Counted from the stretch's first letter, positions 1-11,499 are shown. The stretch is 61,817 nucleotides of DNA from Spirogloea muscicola (GCA_009602725.1 WELB01000095.1:12882-74698); one strand, 5' to 3'. Notes: a model not told the origin generated them from the letters alone. Program-made: numbers and translations.

Positions 1-1823
1 GGCCTGGGCCGCCGTCGTGCAAGTGTGCCGCCGGTGGCGCCGCCTGGCCAGAGCCGCCGCCACGGCCGTCTCGCTGCAAGACCGGCCGCGCCATGCCGGC
101 GGCCCAGCGGAGCCTCCGGCGCTCGGCCCCGCGCTGGCCGCCACCTTCCCGGCTCTCACGCGCCTCAGCCTCCGCTTCGACTTCCTGCCGGGCCGCCGCC
201 ACGCCACCGACCTCCGCCTCCTGTCGGCCATCGCAACGCTCACCGACTTGCGAGTCGAGCTGACGCTCGGCAACGGGTGCTGCGACATGGAGGAAGCGGA
301 CCTGCAGCGCACCTTCCACGCTCTTCGCACGCTCAGCAGCACAGTGCGAACGCTCACGCTGCACCACACAGACTACGTCTTGCCCCTCGCCGACGTCGCC
401 AGCTTTACAGCACTCGAAAGCCTCGCGCTGACCGAGACGCTAGCTTCCGGTATCTGCATCTTGCTTCCTAATGCTGCCCGTGCTCTTGCTGGGTCCTGCT
501 GCTGGTGCCACCCGACTAGGAGGTCTGCATCCAGGCTCTACCGCCATCCAGTTGCAGGTGACCGACTCTGACGCTGATTACCCCTCATCCACTGCAGACG
601 CGGACATACACACTATCGCTGCTGCTTGCTGGCGCCTCACGGAGCTTGAGCTGTGGCCCTTCGACAAGCATTGGATGGCGTTCATCACTGATGCTGGCTT
701 GCACTCGATCGCCAAACATATGCCCCAGCTTCGCAGAATCCGCATCCAAGGCTGCTGCGGCGTCATGGACCGGGGGATCAGGCACTTGGCCTTGGGTTGC
801 CCGCTCCTGCGGGACATCAGCCTGCACGATTGCAGGAACCTCTCTGAACAATCTGCCCATGCGGTTGTTGTGGCGTGCCCTGAGCTGAGGAGGCTGCGCT
901 TCCAACACAGCTGCCACCATCACTGGCTCCAGCGCACGCAGACTGAGGTGATTGACTTATCACGTTTGGAAGTGGTGGAGCTCTACGTGTGCGGCGATGT
1001 GGATGTCACCAACACTACCATGGCCACACTGGCTTCATCCTGCATGCACTTGCGTGAAGTACACATGCACGTTGTGCACAACCCACGACCACATTCCACC
1101 CAGCCCGACTCACTGGGAACCTGTCCACCTACGCCAGCGCTTGTGAAATTGAGGCTTTGTGGATTCTTCTTGAACCTGACATCCTTTGCAGCATTCTTGG
1201 TCAATGCCCCCCAGTTGGAGAAGCTAAGCTTGAAGAAGTGCTGTTTGTACGGTGCCATGAAAGCGCTACCTGCCAATTCCTCTCTCCGCTTCCTTGAGTG
1301 TCGATCATTGCTTTTCGGGCAGAGCATTGACTTCTGGAGATTCGATACGTGGTGCCCCAACCTCACTTCCTTGCTGATCGAGGCCCACAGTGAAAGCGAG
1401 ACCTTCGCTCTATCAGTTGGCGGATGCAGCAGGTTGGTGAGTCTAAATTTTCAGACCAATCAGTGGTGGCACTACAGGCGGCTCCCATGGGCCTGTCCAC
1501 TACTTGGAGTCCTGAAAATTCTCTTCTGTATAGACGTGCATTGGCAAGATCTGTCTGCACTGGCAAGGGCGTCCCCGCATCTGCAAGAAGTAAGTTTGAG
1601 AGACTGCCATTACGAGGACAAGAATGCCATCCTGGAGCTTCTCTCTTCGTGCCCCAGACTGTGTAGAATCAGGATTGTGGGCCCTCAGCCTTCTTTCGAA
1701 GTGATGGATCGCTTGGCATGCGGATCGCATATAACGCGAGGTCATTTGTGTGAAAGAGTGCACCTAGAGCGTGTAGATGGAGAGTGGGGACTCAATTGGG
1801 GGGACGGCTTGACGACGTACTAA
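1..1823 (+). CDS. F-box/leucine-rich-repeat protein, copy 1 (5' partial)
   Basis: Two exons: <2-449 and 598-1823, with stop TAA at 1821-1823. The intron at 450-597 starts gtatct and ends ctgcag, and splits a GAC codon (G|AC). The same phase and position occur in the copy at 11936, which fixes the join. The window cuts off the N-terminus. The first visible residues (AWAAVVQVCRRWRRLARA) are the second half of an F-box, the segment with the conserved W that contacts SKP1. About 540 residues follow. They contain AMN1-type cysteine-containing leucine-rich repeats, for example ITDAGLHSIAKHMPQLRRI and GIRHLALGCPLLRDISLHDC. By family, such proteins are substrate receptors of SCF ubiquitin ligases; the substrate cannot be predicted. 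No stop or frameshift is seen in the visible part. This is the only copy of four with that property. Confidence 0.8.
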
Positions 1824-2379
1824 GTTATCGCGTCCACCGATCTGACTGTCACTCTGAGCACTCTGATTTTGAGATGATCTGAGGCTCGAGCAATTCGCTT
1901 CTCTTTTTATGGGGTGAATGACTCCAGCGTGCTCGCAAAGAGTTGTACCCAAGTGATAATGATCGTTGTGTGCGTGCATATTGCTTCCTTTAAAGGCGTT
2001 GAATGCAAGTAGTTCAGCTAAAAGACCTTGATGTTGGTGTTGAGAGCCTTCTATCAGAGTGAAGCCACTGCAGGCAAGCATAATTGTGTACAAAGAGTCC
2101 AGCCTACAAGCACACAGATGCCTCTCGACAGCAATTCTCATTCGGGAAAAGTGGTGGAGCCCAACAACTCAGGTCCTTGGTATGGCAGATTAAAATGTAG
2201 AAGCTGTGCGTCTCTTGCAAAAGTATCAAATCCCCAATTGGTGCAAGAGTGCTGAGGGCCGATCTGCCACTGAAGGTGGAGAGGCACTGGGCTCCGAGGC
2301 GCTGCCTGTAAGCAACCAGCAAGAAAAGAGGGCAGGGAGGGGACAGAACGGACAGTCAAAAATGACAACAGTGAAGTGA
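1824..2379. other. 3' flank of F-box copy 1, no gene recognised
   Basis: Lower-GC sequence downstream of the stop codon. A TGTAA element, the usual chlorophyte polyadenylation signal, lies at 2307-2311 and could end the transcript. No supported coding region was seen. Confidence 0.4.
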
Positions 2380-2830
2380 GCACAGTGAAATTAGTAGCCA
2401 TTCACTAGATGCCACGCCGAGAGGAGACGATGGCAACATGCTTCGAAAAACGAAGCGCATCGAAGCGACTCTTGGCAGAATTGCCGAACAAAGAGAGGCT
2501 GCAGCGGCGCACGTCAGTAGGGCTGATCGCCCCTGGACGAGCTGGCCAGCATGGTTCTGTTGTACAAGAAGGTTGTGGAGGTGCATGAGAATGTGTGCAG
2601 CAAGAGCAGTATTAGCCCGGTCATGCTCACAAGTAAGGATGTAGATACAGCGCGCAGGTTTGTGCATACATGCAGTTGTCAACATGGACGATATACCGTA
2701 CATCCTCTGCAGGGGCGTGTTTGAGAAGTTGAATGCACAAGAGGTCAAGATAAGCGGAGAAGAAGATGTCAATACAAGGAAAGACGCAGATGATCTCTGA
2801 GGCTGGTAGGACGCCCGTCAGACTGGAACA
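2380..2830 (+). repeat. Duplicated F-box 3' flank, copy 1
   Basis: This stretch recurs in reverse orientation at about 22680-23120, downstream of F-box copy 4. Both copies contain a region readable as LLYKKVVEVHE and an acceptor-like tcctctgcag followed by a second conserved block. Neither copy has one clean reading frame, so it is probably a dead gene fragment carried along with the F-box duplication. A faint resemblance to the Elongin A SKP1-like-binding region was considered but is too weak to name. Confidence 0.45.
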
Positions 2831-4220
2831 GCTGAGAATCGCCTCACTGGAATAAATGTAAGAGCATCAAAGTGGAGAGAACAATTGGGGAGGACAGGTG
2901 TTGTTCGTGGCTCTCTCTTAGGCAATCACAACATGACCATAAGGATCACAACGAACAGCATCTAAAATTGGAACAAGGGCTCAGTATATTGCAAATAAGT
3001 GCTATTGCTAGTCTATATAGCTTGCTGTGCTCCATGTATAGGACAGAGTTTGTCATGCCGCACAAAGCATAGCAGCATAGGATATTTTGAAGTCCGACCT
3101 TATAAACGAGTATGCTAATGGATACTGCCGTCCAAAGATCGACAACAAAAGAGGGATCTTCATTGATACTGCAAATCTTTGGTAACCTGAAAGGAAGGCA
3201 TGACCACAAAGAAAGAGTACATGCCCAACACTATGAGCAATGGGGAGGGCCACAACAGCACTGCTATGTACTCCACGAACGCAGGATGGAAGACGAGCCT
3301 AGTGAAGACCTGCAGGCCGTCAACATTGTTGACACGGATAGGGTGTTCTGTACCAGCCTTCAAGCTACTTCTTCTCCCCATCTAAGTGCACCCGACGCGC
3401 ATACTAAGCAAAGACGATAGCCCAAGAGGGAGGTCAACTTTCGCATCCACACAACATTGGACAAGGTCCACAGGGGCTGGAATGAGCAAGACCACACATC
3501 TACGCCAGTGGCTACGACGAATGCGTGCTTAATACCCCTACTCAGCAGCCGCTAAGTCAGACTAAGTTGCAGCCAGATTCGTGGTTGGGCTGGCCTTCAC
3601 AGCCATCACCCCGTCTTTCATAAGTACTTCTTCCTGTCGGGGGAGCAAGCAAGTGACCGGACCTACCAGCAGATTGCTCATGTCCAATACACTGGGCCCC
3701 ATCGGAGCCCCATTGGTTGCACTTGCTTTGCCAATTGAAATGAACACTGTATAGGCTCGGCTTGGCCTACCTTTTCGATCCACATCCAGAGGACTTGCGG
3801 TCTTGTGTTGTGAAAAGCTCTTGAGAGCGTCAAAATTCAACCCCCTGTTTTAGTCATGCGCACCACTCGCCTTCTATCTGCGCAGTGAGAGCGACAGGTG
3901 ATGAAGAGGGCATGCTTTTGGGGAGCGGCAGTCCAAATTACGCTGCTGTTCGTCCCTTGGTGGTAGCGTTCCGCAGCTGCCTTCGGCTTTTTAGCGAGCC
4001 ACGTCTGCTGGTGCTGCTCGCCCAGGACCCTCCATTTCCTTTCAGACCAGTCAACTGGGCCACCGATTACCACCTCAATACAGCCGAGGCAGCCGCGGGC
4101 AGCAGCACCACTGGCACCTGGAGAGGTTGTGGCGCTGCCAAGCCGCTTGGAGGTCAGGAGGCTGACCTGCTCGTGCCAGCTGCGTGCTGATCTGCTTCCG
4201 GCCGGGTACTGTGGGTGTCG
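2831..4220. other. Unassigned stretch with weak ORFs
   Basis: No recognisable gene. The open frames are 3112-3420 (+, 102 codons), 3562-3840 (-, 92 codons) and 3837-4292 (-, 151 codons, running into the next repeat). None shows a motif I recognise, and none is seen duplicated elsewhere in the window. They may be chance frames or exons of an unknown gene on the minus strand. Confidence 0.3.
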
Positions 4221-4752
4221 CCTGCAGTCATTGGCATTACTACCGCTGTGCTGTCGCCCTCGCCAAAGGCTAGCCGGCGTGGCAAGGCTCACGTCTGCGA
4301 CGGCTGTCGCACAAGGGGTGAAGACGTGGACGAGGGTGGCTCCCTGTCGAATGGGGTAACGCTCATGTTGCCGTCAGTCGCCGGCCCCTCCATCGCCTGC
4401 GCCAACGCCTGCAGAGCCAACGGCAGAGGCGGGCGTCGGGCTGGCGCAACCTCGGTGCAGAGGATGTTTCAGTGCAGCGTCCTTGTGCCTCCCTCCGGGC
4501 CGACTTCAGGGAGGAGGGGCGGCAAGCCCCGCCACCTGCAGCGCCGGGGGCCACAGTCGAGTGCGCGCCCGGTGGCGACTGAGGTCACTGCCTGGGCGCC
4601 ACAGTGCCGGCCATGCCGTCCACGACGCCTGTCCTTCTCCATGGCATCGCCGCCGCCGTCGCCGCCTGCGCTGCCGCTGCCGCCGGGAGCCACGCCGGCA
4701 GCCTCGGCCGGTCTGCAGCGCCGCCAGGCCAGGCAGCCACGCCGGTGCTGCT
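4221..4752 (+). repeat. Direct repeat R4, copy 1
   Basis: About 530 bp with strong similarity to 19606-20122, beginning at cctgcagtcattggc in both. Both copies lie upstream of an F-box copy in the same orientation. The segment 4.2-7.4 kb is therefore a paralogue of 19.6-21.4 kb, interrupted here by an insertion at 4753-6107. GC-rich open frames exist on both strands but are not conserved between the two copies, so no protein is called. Confidence 0.7.
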
Positions 4753-6107
4753 GTCATGAGGTATCCCGTCGGTGGTCCATTTGTGTCGATCTGACCAGGA
4801 TGGTGACGTGGAAGTATACGTGGACATTACAGGTGGACTCACATTTGCTCTAGTGTGAATAAGTCGCAACCAGGTCACCTCCGGCTCCACGTCGGTCAGG
4901 AAAGATTCGCACCAATCCGGTTCGGTGTCGGAGCACCATCCGATCCGCCGCCGTGCTTTCCCCCCATCAACGGCAAGCAGCCCTTCCTGCCGCCCGAACC
5001 GCTCAAATAAAGCCCAAAAGAAGCCGAAAAGCCCTACGTCCACTTTGATGGGTGCGCCCCCACCTTGACGAGTGCTGGCGGGTACCGGCCAGGCTAGCGG
5101 CGGGTAAAGGTAGGTAGGGATGGAAATTACAGTCTCGGGCTACACTGGCCTTCGAGACGGTCTCAGGCTACACTGGCCTTGAGACCTGGGGTGCCAAAAG
5201 GCCAAATGGCCAGCCCCCAAAAACCATGTAATTGTTTGCCTGACCAATGATAAGGGGTGCGGAGGGTCGGGGCCGAGCAGTCCACTCGGCCCAGTCTTTT
5301 GCTCTTGCTGGAACTGCCCCCTGTGCCGCCGCCGCCGCCGCTTTGCCTCGTCGCGTCTTCGCTGCTGTCGAGCCACGCCAGGAAGGCGTGGGCTCGCAGG
5401 GAGGGCAGCCGCGCTGCTAAAAAGCCTTACCCCGGGGGACTCCGCTGCCGGTCGCGACAGAATCGGTGCACAGGTAAACCACGAAACATCGTGACCTTGT
5501 GCGTGAGGTGCAGATATCGGGTATTGCCTCGGTCTGCTCTGAGGCTGTCATACACAGTCTTGCGTCATTTATCTGTTGAAGGTTTCTTTGCTAGACCTTG
5601 CGACCGGTGACTGGTTCTTGCACTGCGGTGCCGGTTACCGTTGCTTGAGATTTGCACTGCGGTGCCGGTTACCGTTACTTGAGATTTGCACTGCGGTGCC
5701 AGTTACCGTTACTTGAGATTTGCACTGCGGTGCAGGTTACTGTTACTGGGAATTTGCACAGCGGTGCCAGTCACTGTTAACAGGAATCTGTGCGATTGCA
5801 TTGAGCTGCTATTGCTTGACTTGGGTTTCGCTGCATAGAGTACCGCGTGTCTTGTTCTCCACATTCGCACTTTTTACTTAATTTGCAATCATCCATCACA
5901 AGCTCAAAGTCTACTATCGTACTATTACTAGACTATCTTTTCAGCAATGCTTTTGTTTGCAAATAGGAATACCTAATTTCGTGAATTTTTACTTTTATTC
6001 ACAATGTGTTGCGCTACCTGCCACGTAGATTTCAACGATCTCACTTAAACTTCTGACCAATCTGTTGTATCGACGTTATATGGCACTCGACACTCCGTGG
6101 CACGACA
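4753..6107. mobile_element. About 1.35-kb insertion between R4 and F-box copy 2
   Basis: In the paralogous segment the R4 end (about 20116) runs directly into ccgcccgcggggctc. Here that same motif appears only at about 6107, after 1.35 kb of unrelated sequence. The insert holds a minus-strand open frame whose first part (5043 down to about 4750) is not shared with R4, a 34-bp tandem repeat at 5618-5790, and an AT-rich tail (5820-6100). I see no transposase motif or clear terminal repeats, so the mechanism of insertion is unknown. Confidence 0.45.
5618..5790 (+). repeat. 34-bp tandem repeat, about 5 copies
   Basis: The core ttgcactgcggtgcc recurs at 5618, 5652, 5686, 5720 and 5754, an exact 34-bp period, with growing divergence toward the right. 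There are no unique spacers, so it is a minisatellite. Confidence 0.9.
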
Positions 6108-6199
6108 CCGCCCGCGGGGCTCACCGTCCATTCACTTTCAGCAATTGTTGAATCCATGGGCAGCAGAATGCCCGTTACGCTATTTCAACAAAAATTAAA

Positions 6200-7375
6200 A
6201 TTCGAAAACTTTCTAATTCCTTCTGTCCTACTTTTCTTTTCTTTGTTTCTATGTTCTCTCTCATTTCTTTGGGTGCGCCCGGCGGCGGCCACATGCGGTG
6301 ACGGCCGCGGTTGGGCAGACAGCGCGGACAGCCGCCGTCGTCGTCCGCCGCGGCCGGACGGACACGTCACACTGCGCGTTTCCTTCTCGGGGATGTCGCC
6401 TGCGGTTGCGCCGGGGTGCATGGCTGCACTCTCGCCAGTCGGCGGCCTCGCGCACTCGTCCCCGCGGCCAGCGGCCCGGCGCCGCCTCCCAAAATGAGGA
6501 CCGCCGCCATGGCCCGCCTGCCGCACTCGTCGTGCCACGCAGCGGTGCTGGTCCGCGCCGCCGCCCGGCCCGCCGGCCTCATGACTGACGTCGTGCGCTT
6601 GTGCCGCATGTGGCGCCGCCTCGCCATAGGCCGTCACGGAGGTGTGCGGAACCGGAGCTCAGCGTCAGATCCGCTGCTCCTGCCCGCGGCCGAGGTGAAC
6701 CGGCGCAGCTCCGCCCCGCACTGGCTTCCACATCCCCGGCGGTGACGCGCCTTAACTTATTGAACACGTTTGGGGGTTCGATCTTCGCCTCTTGAGAGCC
6801 GTCACGTCGCTCGCCAACCTGCGAGTCGGGCTAGCCGCGGTATTCGTGACTCGGGGACCACGATGCCAGCCCAGTGAGATTCGGCGCATATTTCAAGAAT
6901 TTCGGGCGCTCTCCGTGTTGCAAGCGCTGAGCTTGGGCACAGACATCTTTCCCTTGCAAGAAGTGACCTTCTTTAGGCTCTAGGGAGCCTCTCACAGACC
7001 TGCCCACGTGCTACTGATGAGCACTGCATCCTCCATGCCGCCAACATACATATCTCTATTGCACTGTGATCCTACTGCCGATGTCAGGTTTGGAGTAGGC
7101 GGTTGCTCAGCGTGGTCACGCATGACTCGTGCAAATGCAGGCATACATGCTATCACTGCCGCTTGCCAGCACATCGCAGAGCTGGAGCTACACTCCTGTC
7201 AGCGATGTACCCATCCAGCTTGGAGTCTGCCGAGACTTCCAGGCAGCGTCGCAGTTCTTCGTGAGCGGTTGCAAAAGTGTCATTGATGGCGGGGTTGTGC
7301 AATTTCTCATGGGCTGCTCCATGCTGCAACATCGGCGTTGGAGAATGTCCAAGGCTGTCCAAGAGAGCCGTTGAA
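6200..7375 (+). pseudogene. F-box/LRR pseudogene, copy 2 (left arm of inverted repeat)
   Basis: Paralogue of 20300-21440, including the 5' flank (the ggtgcgcc...ggcggcggcc block precedes both). The start aligns with ATG 6494. The F-box is recognisable only in pieces: LVRAAARPAG, then CRMWRRLA, after which the frame is lost. Later pieces are IHAITAACQHIAELELHSC at about 7140-7195 and a further LRR block up to 7374. Multiple indels and stops rule out an intact product. The splice donor expected at the exon 1 end reads AT instead of GT. Sequence from 6701 onward is repeated in reverse at 7376-8042. Confidence 0.75.
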
Positions 7376-8042
7376 CAATTTCGGACGCCGATGTCGCAGC
7401 ATGGAGCAGCCCATGGCAGATCGGAACCCCGTCATCAGTGATTTTCAGCAAGCGCTCACGAACAACCTGCGAAGCTGCTTGGAATTCTCGGCAATCGACA
7501 TCAAGCTGGAATCGGTACATACCTGACAGTAGTGTAGCTCCAGCTCTGTGATGTGCTGGCAAGCGGCAGTGATAGCATGGATGTCTGCATCTTCACGAAT
7601 CACGCGTGACCAATTGAGCATCCGCCTCCTCCAGTGCTGACATCAGCAGCTGGACCTCACTGCGATTGAAATGAATATGAGGCGGCGTATTGGCAGCTTG
7701 GAGATGCAGGGCTCACCAGCAGCATGCGGGCAGATCAGTGAGAGGTTCTCTAGAGCCGTGAAGAAGGTCACCTCTCGCAAGGGAAAGACGTATCTGCCCA
7801 AGCTCAGCGGTCGCAACATATTAGATAGCGCCTGGAGATGCTGAACATGCGCTGGAGACTAACGGGCCGGCATCATGGTCCCCGAGCTCGCAAATTACCC
7901 GTGGCTAGCGTGACTCGCAGGGCGGCTAGCGTCGTGACTGCTCTCAGGCGGTGGAGATCAACCCCTCGAACGTGTTCCAAATGGAGGGCGAGGCGCGTCA
8001 ATGCGAGGAATGTTGAGGCCAGCACGGGGCCAAGCTGCGCAC
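6701..8042. repeat. Large inverted repeat of F-box sequence
   Basis: The arms are about 6701-7375 and 7376-8042. Near the centre, catgggctgctccatgctgc at about 7310 is mirrored by gcagcatggagcagcccatg at about 7397, leaving a loop of only a few dozen bases. A transcript through it would fold into a hairpin of roughly 650 bp with mismatches. Confidence 0.8.
7376..8042 (-). pseudogene. F-box/LRR pseudogene fragment (right arm of inverted repeat)
   Basis: Read on the minus strand, this begins with the end of an F-box exon (frame ...ALTRLALHLEHV...), continues with FFTALENLSL, then an intact donor gtgagcc, then exon 2 starting with the codons for DADIHAITAACQHI. It ends at about 7376, where it meets the end of the plus-strand copy. 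It is a truncated F-box/LRR copy facing copy 2 tail to tail. It lacks the F-box N-terminus and most of the LRR region, so no functional protein is expected. Confidence 0.7.
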
Positions 8043-8084
8043 AGAAGACTTGAGTAGTAGCATACTATGTTGCCGAGTATCAGG

Positions 8085-10390
8085 ATGTTGTGACGCCATT
8101 GCTTCTTAGGAGCCCCATGTGCTGTTGCGTGCTCCTGCCCCAGCCGCCGCTGCCGCGCCTCTGCCAAGCCCTCTACTCCGGGCCCTGTGCCGCGGCCCAT
8201 GCCACTGAGCCACGCGCCGCGCCCACTGCCCAAATAGCGGCCACGTCCACGAGCACGGCCATGCAGCATACCTGGCCGCGTACCGCGCCTGCACAGCAAG
8301 CCATTGTTGCGCCTTCAGGCAAGCCGTGGCCCCTCGTCTTGCTTCTAGTTGACTGTTGGCCTTGCGCTAGCGCCACGAGTGTACGCCTGCGGTGTGCACT
8401 CGCCGCTTGCCTCATGTACTGCGAACCTTATCAATGCCTGCAGCTGCAGAGGGGTCCGCAGCATACACTCACTGTCGCAAAGCACCTGACTGTGCACGTT
8501 GCCCAGCTCCGCCGCTTGTCTCAGCTGGCAGCGAGGCAAGCCCAGGTGGAAAGCGGAAGGAGGAAGCCCGGTAAATTGCTGAGCTGCGGAGGACGCTACT
8601 CCACAAGCCGCTGGCAATGCCGTCTTTCCGGCGGGTCTCCAAACCCCTCCCGTGAGGCACTGGGCGCAGCTCCACAGCATGCATCCATGCTGGCCACTGC
8701 ACCCAAGCTTTCTCGTGCTTCTGCACTACGGCAATGCCTGAATTGCTTATATCGGGCTTGCGTTTTGCAGGTGTGAAGTCACTGCTGACGCGCACGGGTC
8801 GTGCCATTATCCGGTGTCTTGACAAGGTCTTTCCTGCACGAGCAGGTCGAAGAAGATGACAATACCCCATCTTCCAGTGTTCCGGCTGCTGGCTAGCCGC
8901 CTGCACCACATACGTGCCAGGTCAGTGCTCCGTACCCAAGAGCAAACACGCCGAGCAGCACATAGTAGCACCTTGTAGTCTTACTTCCACTGCTGCACCA
9001 TTCTGATGTGACTTTTCTCAGCGTGCTCTGCCTCAGTTGTCCTGGTTATGTGCCGCTTGACAAGGCCGGTAAGACGTTCCATAGGTAGTGCGCCACAGGC
9101 CATAATACACGGCAAACCTCTGAGCTCTTGCACCTGAGGCTACTGCTGTGCTTGCCTGGTCGCAACGAGGCATTTTGGCTGGCCACAGAACGTTGCTGCC
9201 GAGAGGCTGGTGCCCATCTACATACGTCGGCGCGACTAATGACAAGGTTTGGAATGCTTAGGGCTCAGACACACAGGTGTTGCACTCACTCGAGCCTTTG
9301 AGACCAGGGAATTGTTGACGAGCGCTTTCTAGCCCGCCTTCGAGGCGCTGACCCATTTGTAGAGTAGGCCTCCTCGTCCTTGCTAGTACCCTGGTGGCCC
9401 AACACAGTAGAATGTGTCTCGGGCTTGTCAGTCACAGCCCCATTGTAGGAGCCACCCTAAGCAGAGCTCAGGTTCCTTGCCTGCAAAGCTGACGGGCGGC
9501 AAGGCATTGAATGATACATGCGGTTGAAAGATCATGCATGCCTCTAGAAGGCAAATGAGGCAACTGAGGAATCGCTGCTCGTGAAACGAATGTTTCAGTT
9601 GTTCCTTATGCAGCATGGAGGTGTGAGGAACGTCGTGGATTGATCTTCTTGCTAATCACTTCTGCTAAAGATACAGCCACCCTTGCTTCTCATCTCAAGA
9701 TCGTACTGCTGACGAGACAGCTGCCTTTGCTTCTCGAAGACGCACAAACGCACCCCACAGTATCAAATGTCTTGTCTAAGAAAGGGGATCGAGTAGTGGC
9801 TAAGCTTGTGCAATCGTCGTCAAAGCGCCTCTTCCGCAGATTGGTCATGGTAGCATGAAGAGAAATAGCCCACCCCGTTTCTCAAAGGCGTCCGTGTTTG
9901 CAGTCCCTTATTCTTTCCCTTATTCACTTGGGCTGATGAAGTTTCTGCATCGATGTGTGTGCCTGGCTGTAGGCTTCTCAGCTCAAGTTCTTTGGCTGAA
10001 CAAGTGAATCACGACAGCCTCGTTGTGAACCCACCCCTACAGACACATGCTGGAATAGCACGTCCTTATTGGCTTCGGTCGTTTGGGGACAGCAAACCCC
10101 TACACAGTGAGGCACTGCGTAGCGCAATACCTTGCTATGAGGCTCCGCCGACAGGCGGCGACCGCACATCTGGGCAGATGCCAGCAACTGTCCCCCAGGA
10201 GAGCCGCCGTTGGTTACATACAGACAGCCGGCGATGTACCGCAGCGACGGGCTGCGGAGACGGGCTACAGCAGCAGGCAGCAGCAGGGCTGCGGCGCCGG
10301 GCTGCGGCAGCAGGCAGCAGCAGGGCTGTGCCTCTCTCAGGGCCTCACTGGTCCGTTCTCGTCTCCCTGAGTCTGATATCAGCCCATCAG
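8085..10390 (+). repeat. R1 family copy a (5' exon, TPX2-like exon, long 3' part)
   Basis: The 5' GC-rich module at about 8100-8410 matches the modules at 26.8, 31.4, 37.3-37.7 (-), 41.3-41.8 (-) and 45.3-45.8 kb (-). The TPX2-like exon at about 8500-8655 reads AELRRTLLHKPLAMPSFRRV, but with an in-frame stop just before AELRR. The R1 exons B and C seen at 31.9-32.4 kb are missing. The 3' part (8660-10390) matches 28.3-29.84 kb (+) and 42.6-44.2 kb (-). This is a degenerate, internally deleted copy with no intact product. Confidence 0.6.
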
Positions 10391-11346
10391 CTATGTGCTT
10401 TGGAGCGCCCTGCGAGGATGGCGGCACCTAGGACCAGCTTCTCCTCAACTGCGGAGGGGGCCAAGTCCGGTGGCAAGAGTTGCGAGTGCTGGGGGTGGGA
10501 GCTCCCGCAGCGCCTGCTGGTCGCCATGTCGCGGAGGCGCGAGCGAGGAAGGTCTGCCCGGCCAGCGGAAGCTCGCTGCCGGCGCCTAAGCTAAGAGGGT
10601 TACAATCACCCCTGCCACCTCAGAGGCCGGCAGAGCGACGTGTGGTAGCCGGGTCGACCCCGCAGCCGCATCGCAGCTGCCTTGTGCAGCGGCAACAGTT
10701 ACGGCTGTCGACCGAATGGGGCACCGCAGATAAGCCTGACGGCGCTGCCGGCCCACCGCGGCGCGCGGCTGAGAGCGTGGAAGGACTGTGAGTGCGCCAG
10801 ACGAGGGCGCGTGCGCGAGAGCGGCAGCCCTGACGCCGCCGCAGGCGCACGTACGGCGGCGCAGCGCCGCGGGGGGCTCGGCCCTGCTCCACCGTGCTCG
10901 TCGGCCAGGGCCGGTATAGCGCCGCCGTGGCATTGGCTCGCCTGGCGGGCCGTGGGGCTCGGCTGCGCCCGCAATGCCTCCAACCCGGCGCCATTGGCCT
11001 CCCTCCGCGGAGGCGGCAAAGGTGGCGGCGGTGGCGGTGGCGGTGGCGGTGGCGGTGGCGGTGGCGGTGGCGGTGGCAGTGGCGACGGCGCGGGTGCCGC
11101 GTGGAGGTGGATCGGCAGAGGAGTGCCTGCCAGGCGGCCGGCTGGACCCTGGGCTCGCCAAGGGGGGCCCAGCAGGCTCCCGCCCGGTGACAAGGCTCTG
11201 CGGCCCGCAGGATGAGACCGCCGACGACACTTCCCCTCCAGGAGAAGAAAGCGGCTGCTGATATGAAAGAATCGGCTGTGAAATGCCAGCCAGATGCATA
11301 CAGGTGTTCATGACGGAGCCAAAGGCTAGGCAGACAGGGCGCGCCC
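10391..11346. other. GC-rich stretch with (GGTGGC)n microsatellite
   Basis: The simple repeat at about 11021-11082 is (GGTGGC)n. Long open frames on both strands cross it, including 254 codons on the minus strand (10586-11350) with an Ala-Thr run and a plus frame with a Gly run. They exist because GC-rich repeats lack stops. No motif supports a gene. Confidence 0.6.
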
Positions 11347-11499
11347 TCAATACCCCCGTGTCAGCAGTAGGAAGTCAGATGAGCTGAGGGGAGGAAGAGC
11401 AACCCCGCTGCGCAAGCCAGAGGCTGCTGCAAGGGCGCGACCAGCGCGGCGGTGCAAAGCAAGCGCTTGGGAGCGCTGCAGGGACATAGACAGTCGCAT
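11347..11499 (-). repeat. Dispersed short coding-like module (LQRSQALALHRRAGRALA)
   Basis: On the minus strand this reads LQRSQALALHRRAGRALA and ends at a stop at 11347. Related frames occur at about 16030-16155 (+, LQRSQTIAIHQRAGRALG) and 26540-26660 (+, LQRAQAYALHQKAGRALA). Amino-acid conservation between separated copies suggests an ancestral exon. No domain is recognised. Confidence 0.4.

Noticed and set aside
2540-2800. Elongin A-like domain in the F-box flank
   Set aside because: A few residues fit the family pattern, but the frame is interrupted, the inverted copy does not keep it, and the similarity is too weak without a profile search.
5618-5790. Regular 34-bp repeats as a CRISPR array
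   Set aside because: The repeats are contiguous with no variable spacers, and the genome is eukaryotic.
10586-11350. 254-codon minus-strand ORF
   Set aside because: Its core is the translated (GGTGGC)n microsatellite. GC-rich sequence lacks stops in many frames and no motif is present.
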